A stretch of 64,000 nucleotides of DNA. It comes from Naumovozyma dairenensis CBS 421 (Eukaryota; Ascomycota; Saccharomycetes; Saccharomycetales; Saccharomycetaceae). Shown here one piece after another: positions 49,870 through 59,995 of the stretch. Both the position numbers and the translations under genes were made by a program. The stretch covers positions 806,001-870,000 of the forward strand of contig NC_016479.1 of the NCBI RefSeq assembly GCF_000227115.2. Reading direction: 5' to 3'. Below the pieces are notes generated by a model. That model saw only the letters and a list, made by a program, of their open reading frames with translations, ran no database searches and was not told the origin of the DNA. The stretch's first letter is position 1; every line of letters begins with the position of its first letter.

Positions 49870-51057
49870 ATGTCAAAAACAAGAAGTACAAGGAATATAG
49901 TCCATTTGAAACGATTAATTTGGATAATTATCTCCTTAATAATAGCAATCTTCCTTCTGATAAGGTTCCTAAATAACAACAACGCAAATAACCTTCAAGT
50001 AATCCTACAAAACTTACCAAAGGAAATATCACAAAGTATCAATACAGTAAGTTCCAAACAAAAATCAGATCAAGAAATCTTACAAAAATTTGAAAAATTA
50101 ACAAAACAATTGAAAAAATCACAAGAAGATCAAACAAGACAATTTGAAAGACAACGTAAAATCCTAGAAAAGAAAATCCAAGAATTAAAACCACCATTAT
50201 CTGACGCAACCATCCGTGAAAAATTAACATATCAATTCCCATATGATCCCATTGAGAAATTCCCAGCTTTCATTTGGCAAACTTGGTCAAACGATATCAA
50301 ACTGGAACAATTGATGGAAATTAAAGATATTTGGGATTCACAAAATCCAGGATTCGTCCACGAAATCTTAAATGATGATATTTCAGAAGCTTTAATTCAT
50401 CATTATTATTCCAAGGTTCCAGAAGTCATTAAGGCATATAATTATTTACCTTCAAGAATTTTAAAGATCGATTTCTTTAAATATTTAATACTATTAGCTA
50501 GAGGTGGGATTTATGCAGATGTAGATACAAAACCATTACAACCAGTTCCAAATTGGATCCCTGAAGCTGTCGTGCCAAGTAAAATCGGATTGATTATTGG
50601 TATAGAACATGATGCCAAAAAACCTGATTGGAGATCTAATTTCGTTAGAAGATTACAATTTGGTACTTGGATTATTCAATCGAAACCGGGTCACCCCATC
50701 TTGAGAGAAATGGTGGCCGTTATTACTGAGGAAACTTTGAAAGAAAATGAAGATTCTTTAAATATTAATGTTAGAAATGATTTGGATATTATGAGTTGGA
50801 CCGGGTCAGGTGTTTGGACGGATGTCATTTTCAAATATTTTAATGATTATATGAAAAGTGGCATTAATGGGAAAGTTACCTGGAAAAAATTTCATAATAT
50901 GATCTTACCAAGATTAATTAGTGACGTATTAATCTTCCCTGAATTCTCATTTAAAGCTCCATTAGAATTTGATAAAACTGATATGAAAAGAAATTTATAT
51001 TTAGTTCATCATGAAGGTGCTAAATTTTGGAAAGCTGCTCCAACTGTAGAAAATTGA
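49870..51057 (+). CDS. HOC1: Hoc1, Golgi alpha-1,6-mannosyltransferase subunit
   Basis: A 395-residue type II membrane protein (396 in S. cerevisiae). The frame is open two codons further to TTG; ATG 49870 (MSKTRSTRN) is used. A short cytosolic tail is followed by a signal anchor (about residues 18-36), a coiled-coil stem (about 65-110, EKLTKQLKKSQEDQTRQFERQ) and a GT32 domain with FIWQTWSND and the DxD motif ARGGIYADVDTKP (Asp217, Asp219). Hoc1 is a subunit of the M-Pol II complex with Anp1, Mnn9, Mnn10 and Mnn11, extending the alpha-1,6 backbone of N-linked mannan. OCH1 is the paralogue; adjacency to MOG1 matches YJR075W. Confidence 0.94.
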   Translation: MSKTRSTRNIVHLKRLIWIIISLIIAIFLLIRFLNNNNANNLQVILQNLPKEISQSINTVSSKQKSDQEILQKFEKLTKQLKKSQEDQTRQFERQRKILEKKIQELKPPLSDATIREKLTYQFPYDPIEKFPAFIWQTWSNDIKLEQLMEIKDIWDSQNPGFVHEILNDDISEALIHHYYSKVPEVIKAYNYLPSRILKIDFFKYLILLARGGIYADVDTKPLQPVPNWIPEAVVPSKIGLIIGIEHDAKKPDWRSNFVRRLQFGTWIIQSKPGHPILREMVAVITEETLKENEDSLNINVRNDLDIMSWTGSGVWTDVIFKYFNDYMKSGINGKVTWKKFHNMILPRLISDVLIFPEFSFKAPLEFDKTDMKRNLYLVHHEGAKFWKAAPTVEN

Positions 51058-51073
51058 TCCATACTCGTCCTCG

Positions 51074-51074
<1 letters not shown>

Positions 51075-51113
<39 letters not shown>
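51075..51113 (+). repeat. (CAT)13 trinucleotide repeat
   Basis: Thirteen perfect units, 17 bases past the HOC1 stop codon. It is outside the reading frame and presumably in the 3' UTR. Confidence 0.95.
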
Positions 51114-51322
51114 ATTAATAATCAGACAACTACAAAATTATAGACTAATTAAAGAATTCTCACAATAAGAAAAAAAATATTACTCCATATATTTTTTTAG
51201 TTCATTTAATTATTACAATATATCTATATCTATATTTATATTTTTCATAATGTTCATCTAGTCTATAATAAATTCATATGTAATATAGCATCTATCAAGG
51301 ATTTTATATTTTCTTGTTTGTT

Positions 51323-53266
51323 TCAATCCGTTTTCGTGGAATTAGGCTTGGTAAATTTTTTACTCGGAGAATATTTAAATTTCCCAAATTTCTTCTCTTT
51401 TGTGTGCTCTTCTTTACAATCATCTAAAAATCCAACATTGACTAATTTGGGCCAATTAACATATTGAATACCATTAATTAATAAAAACCTCATACCAACA
51501 ATTATAATTAACACCGATACTATGAAATAGCAAAGATTTAACGTGGCAAAAAAGTTGTCACCCTTAGGGAAAAAAATCGTGGCAATTAAAATTGTTAGGG
51601 CAGCTAAAATTAATGTCGGTATTAATTGTATATGTAATGGTCTCTTATCATGAAATATTGAGACTAAAGATGGATTCAATTTATCATATTGATGTGGTTG
51701 GAAATTACCCAAAATTAAATCATAGGAATCTTGTCTTGGTCCATCAGTAAAATTGTTTTGATAATATCTTGATGCTGAATTAATGAAATCATTAAACGCT
51801 CCAAGATATGTTCGTTTCCCAGTTCTAGTAAAATCGGTCTTTAAAGCTTTAGTTCCTGAATATGATAAACTTACAGAATTTGCATTATCCGCCCATAAGT
51901 TTTGGAAAATCCTTAACAACTTTTTATCTTCTGTCCAATTCATTATTACATTCTCTCCACCTCCTACTACAACACCACAGGCTTCCAATTGTATTTGTAA
52001 AACCCATTGACTAATAATGGATTGGACAACATTAGTTCTATCTAAACAATCCATACAATTCGTTCTCACTACACGATGTTGTTCAGTAATGACTTCACCA
52101 GTAGCACTACCATTAGATATATCTTTATGGAAATAGAAATCATTACCTTTAGTGAACCCCAGATTTTTCAAATGATCAATCAATATTCCGACTCTATCCC
52201 ATCTCATTTTACTACATTCATGATGGAAATCAAAATAAATATACTTTAAATGGGAATCATCAAGTAAATTAACTGCCTTTTCGTAAGCTTCCTTAACAGG
52301 CAATTCGTGACCATGACAATTTACCAAATTAACTAAATAATTTTCTCCACATATCGATTTTAATTCACTGAAATGTTTCCTTGTGGCATCTAATGAGGAA
52401 TTCTCTTCTTCATTTAATACAAGACTCGGTTTATATTTCAAATTATTAATTTCAGCCCAATAAACAGGAACAGATCCTCTTATCTGAATGAACGAAAATA
52501 TAGATTTATCCTCAACAACTAAAACTTGCTCAGTTTCATTAAAATTACTAACATGACCATCTTTATCAACACCACGACGGAAGTATCTAGTACCAGCTCT
52601 AAATCTTGATTTCCTCGAAATTAGCCCAATTGTAATTGATGTCTTGTTTTGGAAAACTGTGTTGATTAATTTCACATAGCCATATATGACAGGTTGAATG
52701 AAATATTTCCCTATATTATTATTTTTCGTAACCTCGTTCAAAGATCTTAAATCAGAAGTCATATAATGATTCCAAAAGAATCTATCATCAACAGTCTCCC
52801 ACATAGAACCGCTGCTTTTGTCCGTATATTCATTTCTTTGTAAAGAATTAGTCAAATCATAACCATATGAGAAATAAAGGGATGATTTATTCAACTGTAA
52901 TTCCAATAAATTCAAAAATTCCATCTCTTCCGCATTTTGTACTTGATCCATTGCAGGTGCAGATTTGATAAGTGAGAATGATTTTATTTTAAGTAATTGA
53001 TTACCATTCAAATACCCGACAGTCTCCACGGCGGTACCTACGACCACATATTTATTTAATTTCAACTGAATGAAACCGAGAAGAATAGGTACTTCGATTG
53101 GTGGAAGTACTTCAGAATTATTTATGTACTTATTGAAATCTTCCAAAGAGATGGTTCTTAAGACATGATCTTGATTCGAAAGCTGTAAGACAATATCATT
53201 ATTGTTTTTCGGTTTGAACACAAGACCATCTGGAGTTTGTAATATTAATATTGGTCCCGCTGTCAT
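51323..53266 (-). CDS. SAC1: Sac1, phosphoinositide phosphatase
   Basis: A 647-residue protein (623 in S. cerevisiae). The frame has an upstream ATG at 53431 that would add 55 unrelated residues; ATG 53266 (MTAGPILILQTPDG) matches the known N-terminus and is chosen. The SAC domain covers about 100-520, with catalytic CX5R(T) at Cys404 in RTNCMDCLDRTN. Two C-terminal membrane segments (about residues 555-575 and 585-605) anchor it in ER and Golgi. It dephosphorylates PI4P (also PI3P), taking part in sterol/PS exchange at ER contact sites and in sphingolipid control through Orm proteins. In S. cerevisiae it is YKL212W and is not near HOC1. Confidence 0.96.
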   Translation of the reverse strand: MTAGPILILQTPDGLVFKPKNNNDIVLQLSNQDHVLRTISLEDFNKYINNSEVLPPIEVPILLGFIQLKLNKYVVVGTAVETVGYLNGNQLLKIKSFSLIKSAPAMDQVQNAEEMEFLNLLELQLNKSSLYFSYGYDLTNSLQRNEYTDKSSGSMWETVDDRFFWNHYMTSDLRSLNEVTKNNNIGKYFIQPVIYGYVKLINTVFQNKTSITIGLISRKSRFRAGTRYFRRGVDKDGHVSNFNETEQVLVVEDKSIFSFIQIRGSVPVYWAEINNLKYKPSLVLNEEENSSLDATRKHFSELKSICGENYLVNLVNCHGHELPVKEAYEKAVNLLDDSHLKYIYFDFHHECSKMRWDRVGILIDHLKNLGFTKGNDFYFHKDISNGSATGEVITEQHRVVRTNCMDCLDRTNVVQSIISQWVLQIQLEACGVVVGGGENVIMNWTEDKKLLRIFQNLWADNANSVSLSYSGTKALKTDFTRTGKRTYLGAFNDFINSASRYYQNNFTDGPRQDSYDLILGNFQPHQYDKLNPSLVSIFHDKRPLHIQLIPTLILAALTILIATIFFPKGDNFFATLNLCYFIVSVLIIIVGMRFLLINGIQYVNWPKLVNVGFLDDCKEEHTKEKKFGKFKYSPSKKFTKPNSTKTD

Positions 53267-53917
53267 GTTCGTCTTTCTCTTTAATTCGATGCTGCAGTTA
53301 CCTTCTGTTTGAGCGAGTAGTTCCTTTGAAGACAAGAAAAAGTATTTAATTATTCTGGATCCTATTGAATTGATGATGGTAATATGGTGCTGGTTACTCG
53401 AATAATGTACGTATATATTTTGTTTGTTCATGAATACGAGCCTTTATTTCCCAAAGGACCATATTCAATTTCATGTTTACAGAATATCAAGACTCTATAC
53501 TATTTCCGGGCGGAATTTTAAACATTATATTTATGAACTCACTGTCACATATAGATTATTACAGACTACTACAAAATAAAGAGACAGTGGGCTTTTTTAA
53601 CTTGCTAGTAAGGGTGACACACCATAAAAGAATACATTATATCTCGTCTATAAATGTTATAAATCTCCAGTTTACCTGTAGGGGAACTCACAATTCTTAC
53701 GTATTATTTTGTAATATTTTTTTTAAGGCTGAGTGGCCATTTGTAATTTTATCTCGAATAGGTATAGTTGCTTAACAATGGGTTCTATATAGAAATAGGT
53801 TAGTTTAAGGAAAGAAAATTAAAACCTTATAATAGCTATATATCTATGGAATACATGTGCTCGTTGTTATATATTACTATTATAGTACGAAAGTATATGC
53901 ACACATTCGTATATTTA
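53267..53917. other. SAC1 promoter and quinone reductase 3' flank
   Basis: A 651-base interval with no recognised gene. The first 165 bases are an in-frame extension of SAC1 to an upstream ATG, treated as leader. Confidence 0.5.
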
Positions 53918-54703
53918 TTAATCCTTACGAATATGTAAAGAGAATCCCTTTTCATTGCTTGCTTCCACAATCTCTTTCTTCAATTGTCTGGTCTTTGGAT
54001 CATAATCCTCGGCTTGCTTTCTAAATGGGATTGGTTTTAACGAATCAAGGGCTTGGAGATGGTCATACAAACGTTCTAAAATAGGACCGAATTCTTCATC
54101 AGGTATATAGTTAGCTGAATATGTAATGAATGGTGGTAAAACACTCATCCCAGTGTAAAATAACATTCCACGTTGAATAGGAAATAAAATATCATCAATT
54201 GGACCCAGTATACCCGTTGCAGAAAAATGAATCTTTTCACCACCAGCGGTAACCATAAGCATTCCTTTCTTACCAGCAAAGGTACCATTACCGTACCTTT
54301 CAGGTAGGGCATATGCTAACCCAGCACTAAAGACTCTTTCCACCCAACCTTTCAAGATAGCAGGAACAGTTCCCCACCATAATGGGAATTGGAAGATGAC
54401 TAAATCGGCCCATTTCAATTTTTCTTGTTCAGCAACGACATCTGGTGTCAATTTATGATGTTGGAACGCATTTAAGGATTCGCTTACGACCTTTAATCTT
54501 GTTCCCTTTTCATGAGTCTCGGGGAAGTCATCTTCTGTGATTTCTGATTTCCAATTCATTCCGTACAAATCTGAGACTTTGACTTCACGGCCTTGGGATT
54601 CTAATCTCTTAACAGTAGCATCTAATAGGGATCCATTCAACGATCTACGGTCTGGATGAGCAAAAATGATTAGAACTTTTTTGATAGCGTTAGAAGTTGT
54701 CAT
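53918..54703 (-). CDS. flavodoxin-fold NAD(P)H:quinone reductase
   Basis: A 261-residue cytosolic protein of the flavodoxin-like NAD(P)H dehydrogenase (quinone) family (NQO1/MdaB/KefF type). The FMN/FAD phosphate loop is FAHPDRRSLNGSL (residues 14-26), and the flavin/quinone-site block is FQFPLWWGTVPAILKGWVERVF (104-125), followed by GKKGMLMVTAGG (144-155). Such enzymes reduce quinones by two electrons using NAD(P)H. I know of no S. cerevisiae homologue in this family (Lot6 and Pst2 are of different flavodoxin subfamilies). It sits between SAC1 and MIR1, close to where CDC11 lies in S. cerevisiae. Codon use looks like that of neighbours. Bacterial origin or retention of an old fungal gene are both possible. 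Confidence 0.85.
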   Translation of the reverse strand: MTTSNAIKKVLIIFAHPDRRSLNGSLLDATVKRLESQGREVKVSDLYGMNWKSEITEDDFPETHEKGTRLKVVSESLNAFQHHKLTPDVVAEQEKLKWADLVIFQFPLWWGTVPAILKGWVERVFSAGLAYALPERYGNGTFAGKKGMLMVTAGGEKIHFSATGILGPIDDILFPIQRGMLFYTGMSVLPPFITYSANYIPDEEFGPILERLYDHLQALDSLKPIPFRKQAEDYDPKTRQLKKEIVEASNEKGFSLHIRKD

Positions 54704-56351
54704 TTTTTGATTGTTTTTCTTGCGTTGTTGTTGGCTTAAAAAGTGATTATTGATATATGAGCCAATGATTGTAGGAAATAGTATAGGAAAGTCATTTCGA
54801 GGGTATAAATCTCGAGACTATCCTTCTATTTATATATTTTCCATTTTGACTCTTTTTCCGTATCCTGATGGATGACTCGAGGAAGATCTTTATGTATTTT
54901 GAATATAGCCAAGTGATGCTTTAGCTATATGTTAGCGTTATTACGGGTAAAAATGGCCGAACAAATGACCATAATTATTTTTCAAAATTTGACGGGCAAA
55001 ATAACTTCAAAATTCGTCAACCCTTTACTTTGGGCTAAAAAAAAACCTCTATAGAATTTTATAGAGTTGGTATGTTTTAAATTTCAGGATAACATGCCTT
55101 TCTCACATAACGTCTCTACCCCTAGATGATTATTTTACAATAACTGTGACACAGTATAGATAGATAAAGATAAATGAGAACTAAATCGAATTACCTACAG
55201 TAATGTAGAGAATCTGGCACCATTGAATAGTTCCATATAGCTCATTCAAGAGAAATCCATATAAAAGGTGCTTTTGTCCATGGAACATAATGCTTTCATA
55301 ATATTACCTCCGAGTAACACTGCCGTAACAGGTAAAAAGCTAATAGCATATTCCTTTCCAAAGTTTTTTACTTCAGTACAAAAACAAACAGCTATTTATT
55401 TGTGAGTTGAATAAAAAAGGAAGAGGGTTACGGGTGATACACACACTTCAAATATATATATTAATATATATCTTTAAGCTTTTCCTGCTGATGGTCGTAA
55501 TTTTTCTTTGTGAGTATCAAATCTTTTCGTGGTGTTTTTGGATTACCCTATATTTTTGTAATGACCTAAGAATTTATTATCTTATAATTCCGTGTGGCCC
55601 GTTACTTTTCTTATTTAGACCCTATTCTAAGTTTTATTCTAATTTCCGTTGTTGTCGGTTATTGTCGGTTGTTGTCGGTAGCTGTTGTTTGCTGATGTAA
55701 GATTTTCCAAAAATTTCTCATATTCTGCTTTGAAAGTTCGGGGCGGTACGGATTGGCGATAATTTCGGACGTTAAGGATAAAATAGAATAACGTTCTTTA
55801 TTCTTTACTCGGAGAAAATGATCCGGTAGATTTGAGAAATATTATAGTGGCGACAGACCAGGGCAGTAAGGACAGTGCCAACATATCGAAGGGCAGCACT
55901 ATGGGTAACACAAGCAAAGATGATTTTTAAAGCAATGGCGGAAGTAGATATTTTCTGCAGCGTTCATGAAAAAAATCTATTGAGTATTTCGATGACTAAA
56001 ATAGCATAGTTTAATTAATGATGCATTAGTAGCCTGCGAAGTTCTTGTGAGAATAACTATTTACACCTTTTTTTTATCGTGGAATAATTATAGAGTATAC
56101 AAATATATATACATGGAGGGAGTATACATATTGCAATATTTTTATGGAAGAATATTGGTTTGGAAATAATAATGATAGTAGTAGCTGTATTAATAACGTA
56201 GGTAGAATTCAAGGAACAAGACTAATAATGAAAACATAATAAACAACACAATGTATTCTACTCATTTATACCTCTTTTCTTGAATAAAACTTCATCTCAA
56301 CTAAAATATTTTTTTGTTTGCTTGATGTCGTGTCATATTTCTATCTCATTT
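54704..56351. other. 1.65-kb intergenic region upstream of the quinone reductase
   Basis: No gene recognised. It holds a stress-type CCCCT (55119-55123), TA-rich blocks near 55456-55470, a triplicated 10-bp repeat (55651-55680) and, near MIR1, a TATA-rich 3' flank. No septin motifs (GxxGxGKT) that would betray a CDC11 relic were seen. A 97-codon plus-strand frame (55407-55700) is highly hydrophobic and Cys-rich from T-rich DNA and is not called. Confidence 0.5.
55651..55680 (+). repeat. triplicated 10-bp unit (RTTGTCGGTW)
   Basis: GTTGTCGGTT, ATTGTCGGTT and GTTGTCGGTA follow one another with no spacer, a period near one helical turn. Confidence 0.92.
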
Positions 56352-57290
56352 TTAATGACCACCGGAACCGATAGTAATGGTTGGACCACATCCCAACGTT
56401 TTCTTCAAACTACCGTATATACCGAATTGTAATGATGTTAAAGTACCAACCATAACTAGACGAGTAGGTAAACCAGCAAAAGAACCAACAAAACCTAATT
56501 GTTTAGCTAATTGAGCCAATAACCCAATGGTAGATTGACCTGGTGCCTTCTTAGTCTTGTTGACCTTAGATAGTAAAGTATCGGCAGGTTGGGAAACAAT
56601 AGCTGCAGCAAAACCTGCAGTTAGACCAGATAACAAGTTGATACCTGTATTTGCTAAATCAGATAGGCTATCTTTACCACCAACTAATTTGTAATATAAT
56701 TCAGAGGCACGTTCAAATACTAAAAACTTGGCAATATTATATGGAATTTGTTTGAATAAGATAGGTGTAAACCCATTATAAAATGATCCAATACCTTCTT
56801 CCTTCATGATTCTTGAAAATCCACTAACTAACCCGTTAGCGAATTGTGGTTGTGAAACCAATCTAATTCTAGTGGCTTCCAAGGGACATAGGGCAATATC
56901 GGCAAAAAATTCAGCAACTGCAGCAGATCCCATATAAACTGAATTCTTATAATTAACTGCATTATCATATCCGATCAAATCAATAGACAATTTCTTAAAC
57001 ACTTCATAACCACCAAATTTGAAAGCACCTTGCACAGAGTAACCTAATAAAGTTGGACCAAATCCTGTCATTAATGCACCAGCACCTTCATCTGCAATGA
57101 TCTTACGGAACGAACCAATCATACCTTTGTTGTAGACGGCTGGTTCCAATTGAATTCTTGTCTTCACCACATCGACTGGAACTAGAGAACTATGAGTTGA
57201 ACCACAACCGATGGCACCAGCAATGGCAAACTTGAAATAATCAGATGCTGAGTAGTTAGGAATATTATGTGATGGTGTAATGGATGCCAT
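56352..57290 (-). CDS. MIR1: Mir1, mitochondrial phosphate carrier
   Basis: A 312-residue inner-membrane carrier (311 in S. cerevisiae). Three mitochondrial-carrier repeats show the signature Px[DE]xx[KR]x[RK] or its variants: [10 protein letters not shown] (about residue 43), [10 protein letters not shown] (about 138) and PADTLLSKV (about 236). The N-terminal [17 protein letters not shown] and [11 protein letters not shown] blocks are diagnostic for phosphate carriers. It imports inorganic phosphate with protons for ATP synthesis. The neighbour order HOC1...MIR1 recalls YJR075W-YJR077C, with CDC11 missing and SAC1 plus the quinone reductase in between. PIC2 is a more distant relative with lower similarity. 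Confidence 0.98.
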   Translation of the reverse strand: MASITPSHNIPNYSASDYFKFAIAGAIGCGSTHSSLVPVDVVKTRIQLEPAVYNKGMIGSFRKIIADEGAGALMTGFGPTLLGYSVQGAFKFGGYEVFKKLSIDLIGYDNAVNYKNSVYMGSAAVAEFFADIALCPLEATRIRLVSQPQFANGLVSGFSRIMKEEGIGSFYNGFTPILFKQIPYNIAKFLVFERASELYYKLVGGKDSLSDLANTGINLLSGLTAGFAAAIVSQPADTLLSKVNKTKKAPGQSTIGLLAQLAKQLGFVGSFAGLPTRLVMVGTLTSLQFGIYGSLKKTLGCGPTITIGSGGH

Positions 57291-57806
57291 TGTTAATGTT
57301 TATGTTTCGTAATTTTTATATACTTTGCTTATCTTGGCTGGTAAAATCGAAGATATGAAATCTGTTTGAGACAAGATTGTTCCAAATGGGCTGTTCAAAC
57401 TTCGATACTCGAGTGGTTTGCGTTTATATAAATCAGGAAGTTCAATGTCAAGTTTCGATTTCTCGATTGTTTCTTTGCTGTTTTGCCCATCGGTCCATTT
57501 CCTGTTTTTAACAACTTTCCCTTTCCCGTTTTGATTGGTCCGTGTCTATGTCATCTACCGCCTTGCCCTCTCTGTCTCGAAATCTTAAGATAATAATAAA
57601 GAACTGACTGTAAAGGTGATGCCATTAGTGATGACAGAAAATATATCAACATGTGTACGTCGTCAGTTGAGTTTTATTAAGAACTGGACCTACTTTGATA
57701 CATGCATATCTCGTCTTTTTTTCATATATAGTATATTGATAGCAGTTATGCATGTATTAATATATATTTATATACAAGTAAATAGTCTATCGACTTTTTT
57801 TGTTCT
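57291..57806. other. MIR1 promoter and MRP4 3' flank
   Basis: A 516-base interval. TATATAAA on the minus strand at 57315-57322 is too close to the MIR1 ATG (about 25 bases) to be a normal TATA box. No gene recognised. Confidence 0.5.
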
Positions 57807-59072
57807 TCAACTGCCAACAGAAGCTTCCTTTTTCAAACGAGACTTCAATCCTTTTTCTCCTGCCTTCGCTAATATTCCTAATAGTAAATTAACAGATCTT
57901 AAAGAGTTATCATTCCCTGGGATCGGATACGTCACCAAGGAAGGTTCCGAATCTGTATCAATAATCGCTATTGTAGGAACTCTTGATTTCATAGCCTCAT
58001 ACAAAGCGTTTCTATTCTCAGTTGGATTCAAAACAACTAATAAATCAGGTTTACTAATAATATTAGTTTCCTCAGCAGTCAACTCTCTTAAAGTAGGCAT
58101 ATCATCCCCATTAATCTCATGTTTCTCTAAATTCCTTGAAATTTCAGTAGAATTAGTCAACGTACCTGGAATCCATCTCGTAGATACATAATACCCATGT
58201 GTCCTCTTTGCAGCTTCCTCTAATCCACGCTTATGACCTTCACCAGTACCTAAATATAGAATCAACCCACCTCGTTGTGCAATACCTTCGATCACATGAC
58301 AAGCTCTTTTCAAATAAGATAACGTCTTATTTAAATCGATGATATGGACACCACGATATTCTCCATAAATGAATGGTTGAGTACTGGGTCTCCATAAGGT
58401 GGTAGAATGACCTAAATGAACACCCGCAGCCATTAATTTGTTGATAGTGATCTTGTCGATGGAATTTGGAGAAGATACATCTTTATGAGGTTTATAGATA
58501 TTGGTGACGTCTGCTCCCATTCTACCCATATGCGATGCGTGTTTCAATTGACGTAGGTATAATTCTTGCTTTGTGAATGGTTTGTCGTTGGCTGATGGAA
58601 TTAAGAATGGAAATTTAGTAGTATTGTCGTAGTTTTTGAGAAGTTGAAGAAGAAGGGGACGATCCTGCATCAAGTTGAGACGGCGATATGTTGGTTGGTT
58701 GGAATTGAGAATATGTCTTTAAGAAATCAGTCAGTTCTTCATCCAATTGTTTTCCTTTGGTGTTAGGTTAGATGTTGATTCAGATAATGTGTTAAAAGTT
58801 TCAACAGGGATCTTAGAGAAAGCTTTGAATCTTTCTATTAGGGAGTCATTCAATTCCTTTTGCTGAAGTAAAAAAAATGTGTCATCATTTCCAATATCTT
58901 CTATTGGTGCATGTTCGATGTCGTCCTCATCGACAGGTGTATTTCGTTCATTAGGGGTATTTGACGAAACAGTCCCTGTATTGTTTTCTTGAATCGTAGA
59001 ATAATAGTACTTCGTAGACTGAGCCAGCAGCCGTTGACGGGAAAGTACAGATAATCTAGATATAGATAGCAT
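57807..59072 (-). CDS. MRP4: Mrp4, mitochondrial ribosomal protein uS2m (interrupted by paired frameshifts)
   Basis: Homologue of Mrp4 (394 residues in S. cerevisiae), read here in two pieces. Piece 1 (59072 to stop at about 58731) begins [18 protein letters not shown], a mitochondrial presequence, and ends in [11 protein letters not shown] where the family has KExQLxxELxDF. Piece 2 (from about 58636 to 57807) contains the whole S2 domain ([65 protein letters not shown]). Both pieces are in the same frame but separated by TGA and TAA. In between, the other frame encodes the expected [16 protein letters not shown] and a Ser-rich linker. One missing A (run 58750-58753) and one extra A (run 58633-58637) would join all parts. 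It belongs to the small mitoribosomal subunit. Confidence 0.9.
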
Positions 59073-59308
59073 GCTTGAAGTGATGGAAACTAACAACTAC
59101 GTACTCTTATTTTTCTGTTTATCACAGAACCTTGTCTTGTTAATGAAGTATTTATGTATGGTCTTTAACTCTATCTAAGAACGTTTGCCGAAAATACCAT
59201 TAAATTTTGCTTCAAGCGCTGTTTGAAGAGATTATTACCATTGAAGAAGAGAGACTCCAGAAGGGAAAAGTACCCAGAAGGAAAGAACCATTAATAGTAA
59301 AAGAATAA

Positions 59309-59341
59309 ATGGATGCAATCAAATATTCAAGATATCATTAG
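59309..59341 (+). promoter_or_regulatory. upstream ORF overlapping the SHU1 start
   Basis: ATG 59309, four bases before the SHU1 ATG (59313), opens a 10-codon out-of-frame peptide (MDAIKYSRYH) ending at TAG 59339-59341. It has the better initiation context (A at -3; the SHU1 ATG has T). Confidence 0.5.
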
Positions 59342-59840
59342 TTCTATTCTATCTGAAGAGGTGGAAAAAGACAAACGTCCGAATCAAACATTGATTTTCA
59401 CATTAGGTAATGATGCTCGTTCCATAATCGAGAATGAATTAACGACGACATCATCAACATCATCCATTAGGGCAATATTACGAAGTCGAAATAATGTAAA
59501 TATATTATTTTTGAATAAATTACAATATTTTTATATGTATTTGATCAAATGCGAGGCAGAGCGTATGATTTATAATAGATTTATCATATACGGATTGGAT
59601 TCATTGATATGTGAATTGAATGATACTAACTCGGTTCTTTACGATACAGCGGAGGATACAGCGAATTCGCATATTAATGTGCAACAATTACGAATTGTTA
59701 ATTTGATATATAGTACTGTATTTCGAATCAAAAGGAAATATGAATTAAAAAATATTACATTTGTATACGGTAATTATTCGGCCTTATTGACAAGGGATTT
59801 ACAACGATTAGAACGATATTGGCGAGATATAATTTCTTAA
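59313..59840 (+). CDS. SHU1: Shu1, Shu recombination complex subunit
   Basis: A 175-residue homologue of Shu1 (150 in S. cerevisiae). Similarity is patchy but consistent: an LxNDARSIIEN block near residue 31 (S. cerevisiae LGDTARKYVE), NVNILFLNKLQYFYMYLI near residue 61 (RVSVVFLGRVKYLYMYL) and the C-terminal LERYWRDIIS (LLRFWDHIIR). It is a small, structurally Rad51-paralogue-like protein that binds Shu2 and joins Csm2-Psy3 to promote Rad51 loading. Position beside MRP4 and STE20 matches YHL006C, which supports the weak sequence match. An out-of-frame ATG four bases upstream is noted separately. It is convergent with MRT4. Confidence 0.85.
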   Translation: MQSNIQDIISSILSEEVEKDKRPNQTLIFTLGNDARSIIENELTTTSSTSSIRAILRSRNNVNILFLNKLQYFYMYLIKCEAERMIYNRFIIYGLDSLICELNDTNSVLYDTAEDTANSHINVQQLRIVNLIYSTVFRIKRKYELKNITFVYGNYSALLTRDLQRLERYWRDIIS

Positions 59841-59995
59841 AATATGAGAATGAATTGAAACAGATTATATTATGTATTATTTTACATGAAAGATGTATAC
59901 ATAAAATAAATAGACTTTATTTTATTTTTAATGTACAAACGAAAATGATCCTCCTTTTTATTTTCAAATTTTTATTCTTCTATAGTCAGTTAAAT

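Noticed and set aside
53267..53431. 55-residue N-terminal extension of SAC1
   Set aside because: The extension has no counterpart in Sac1; the ATG at 53266 aligns with the known N-terminus.
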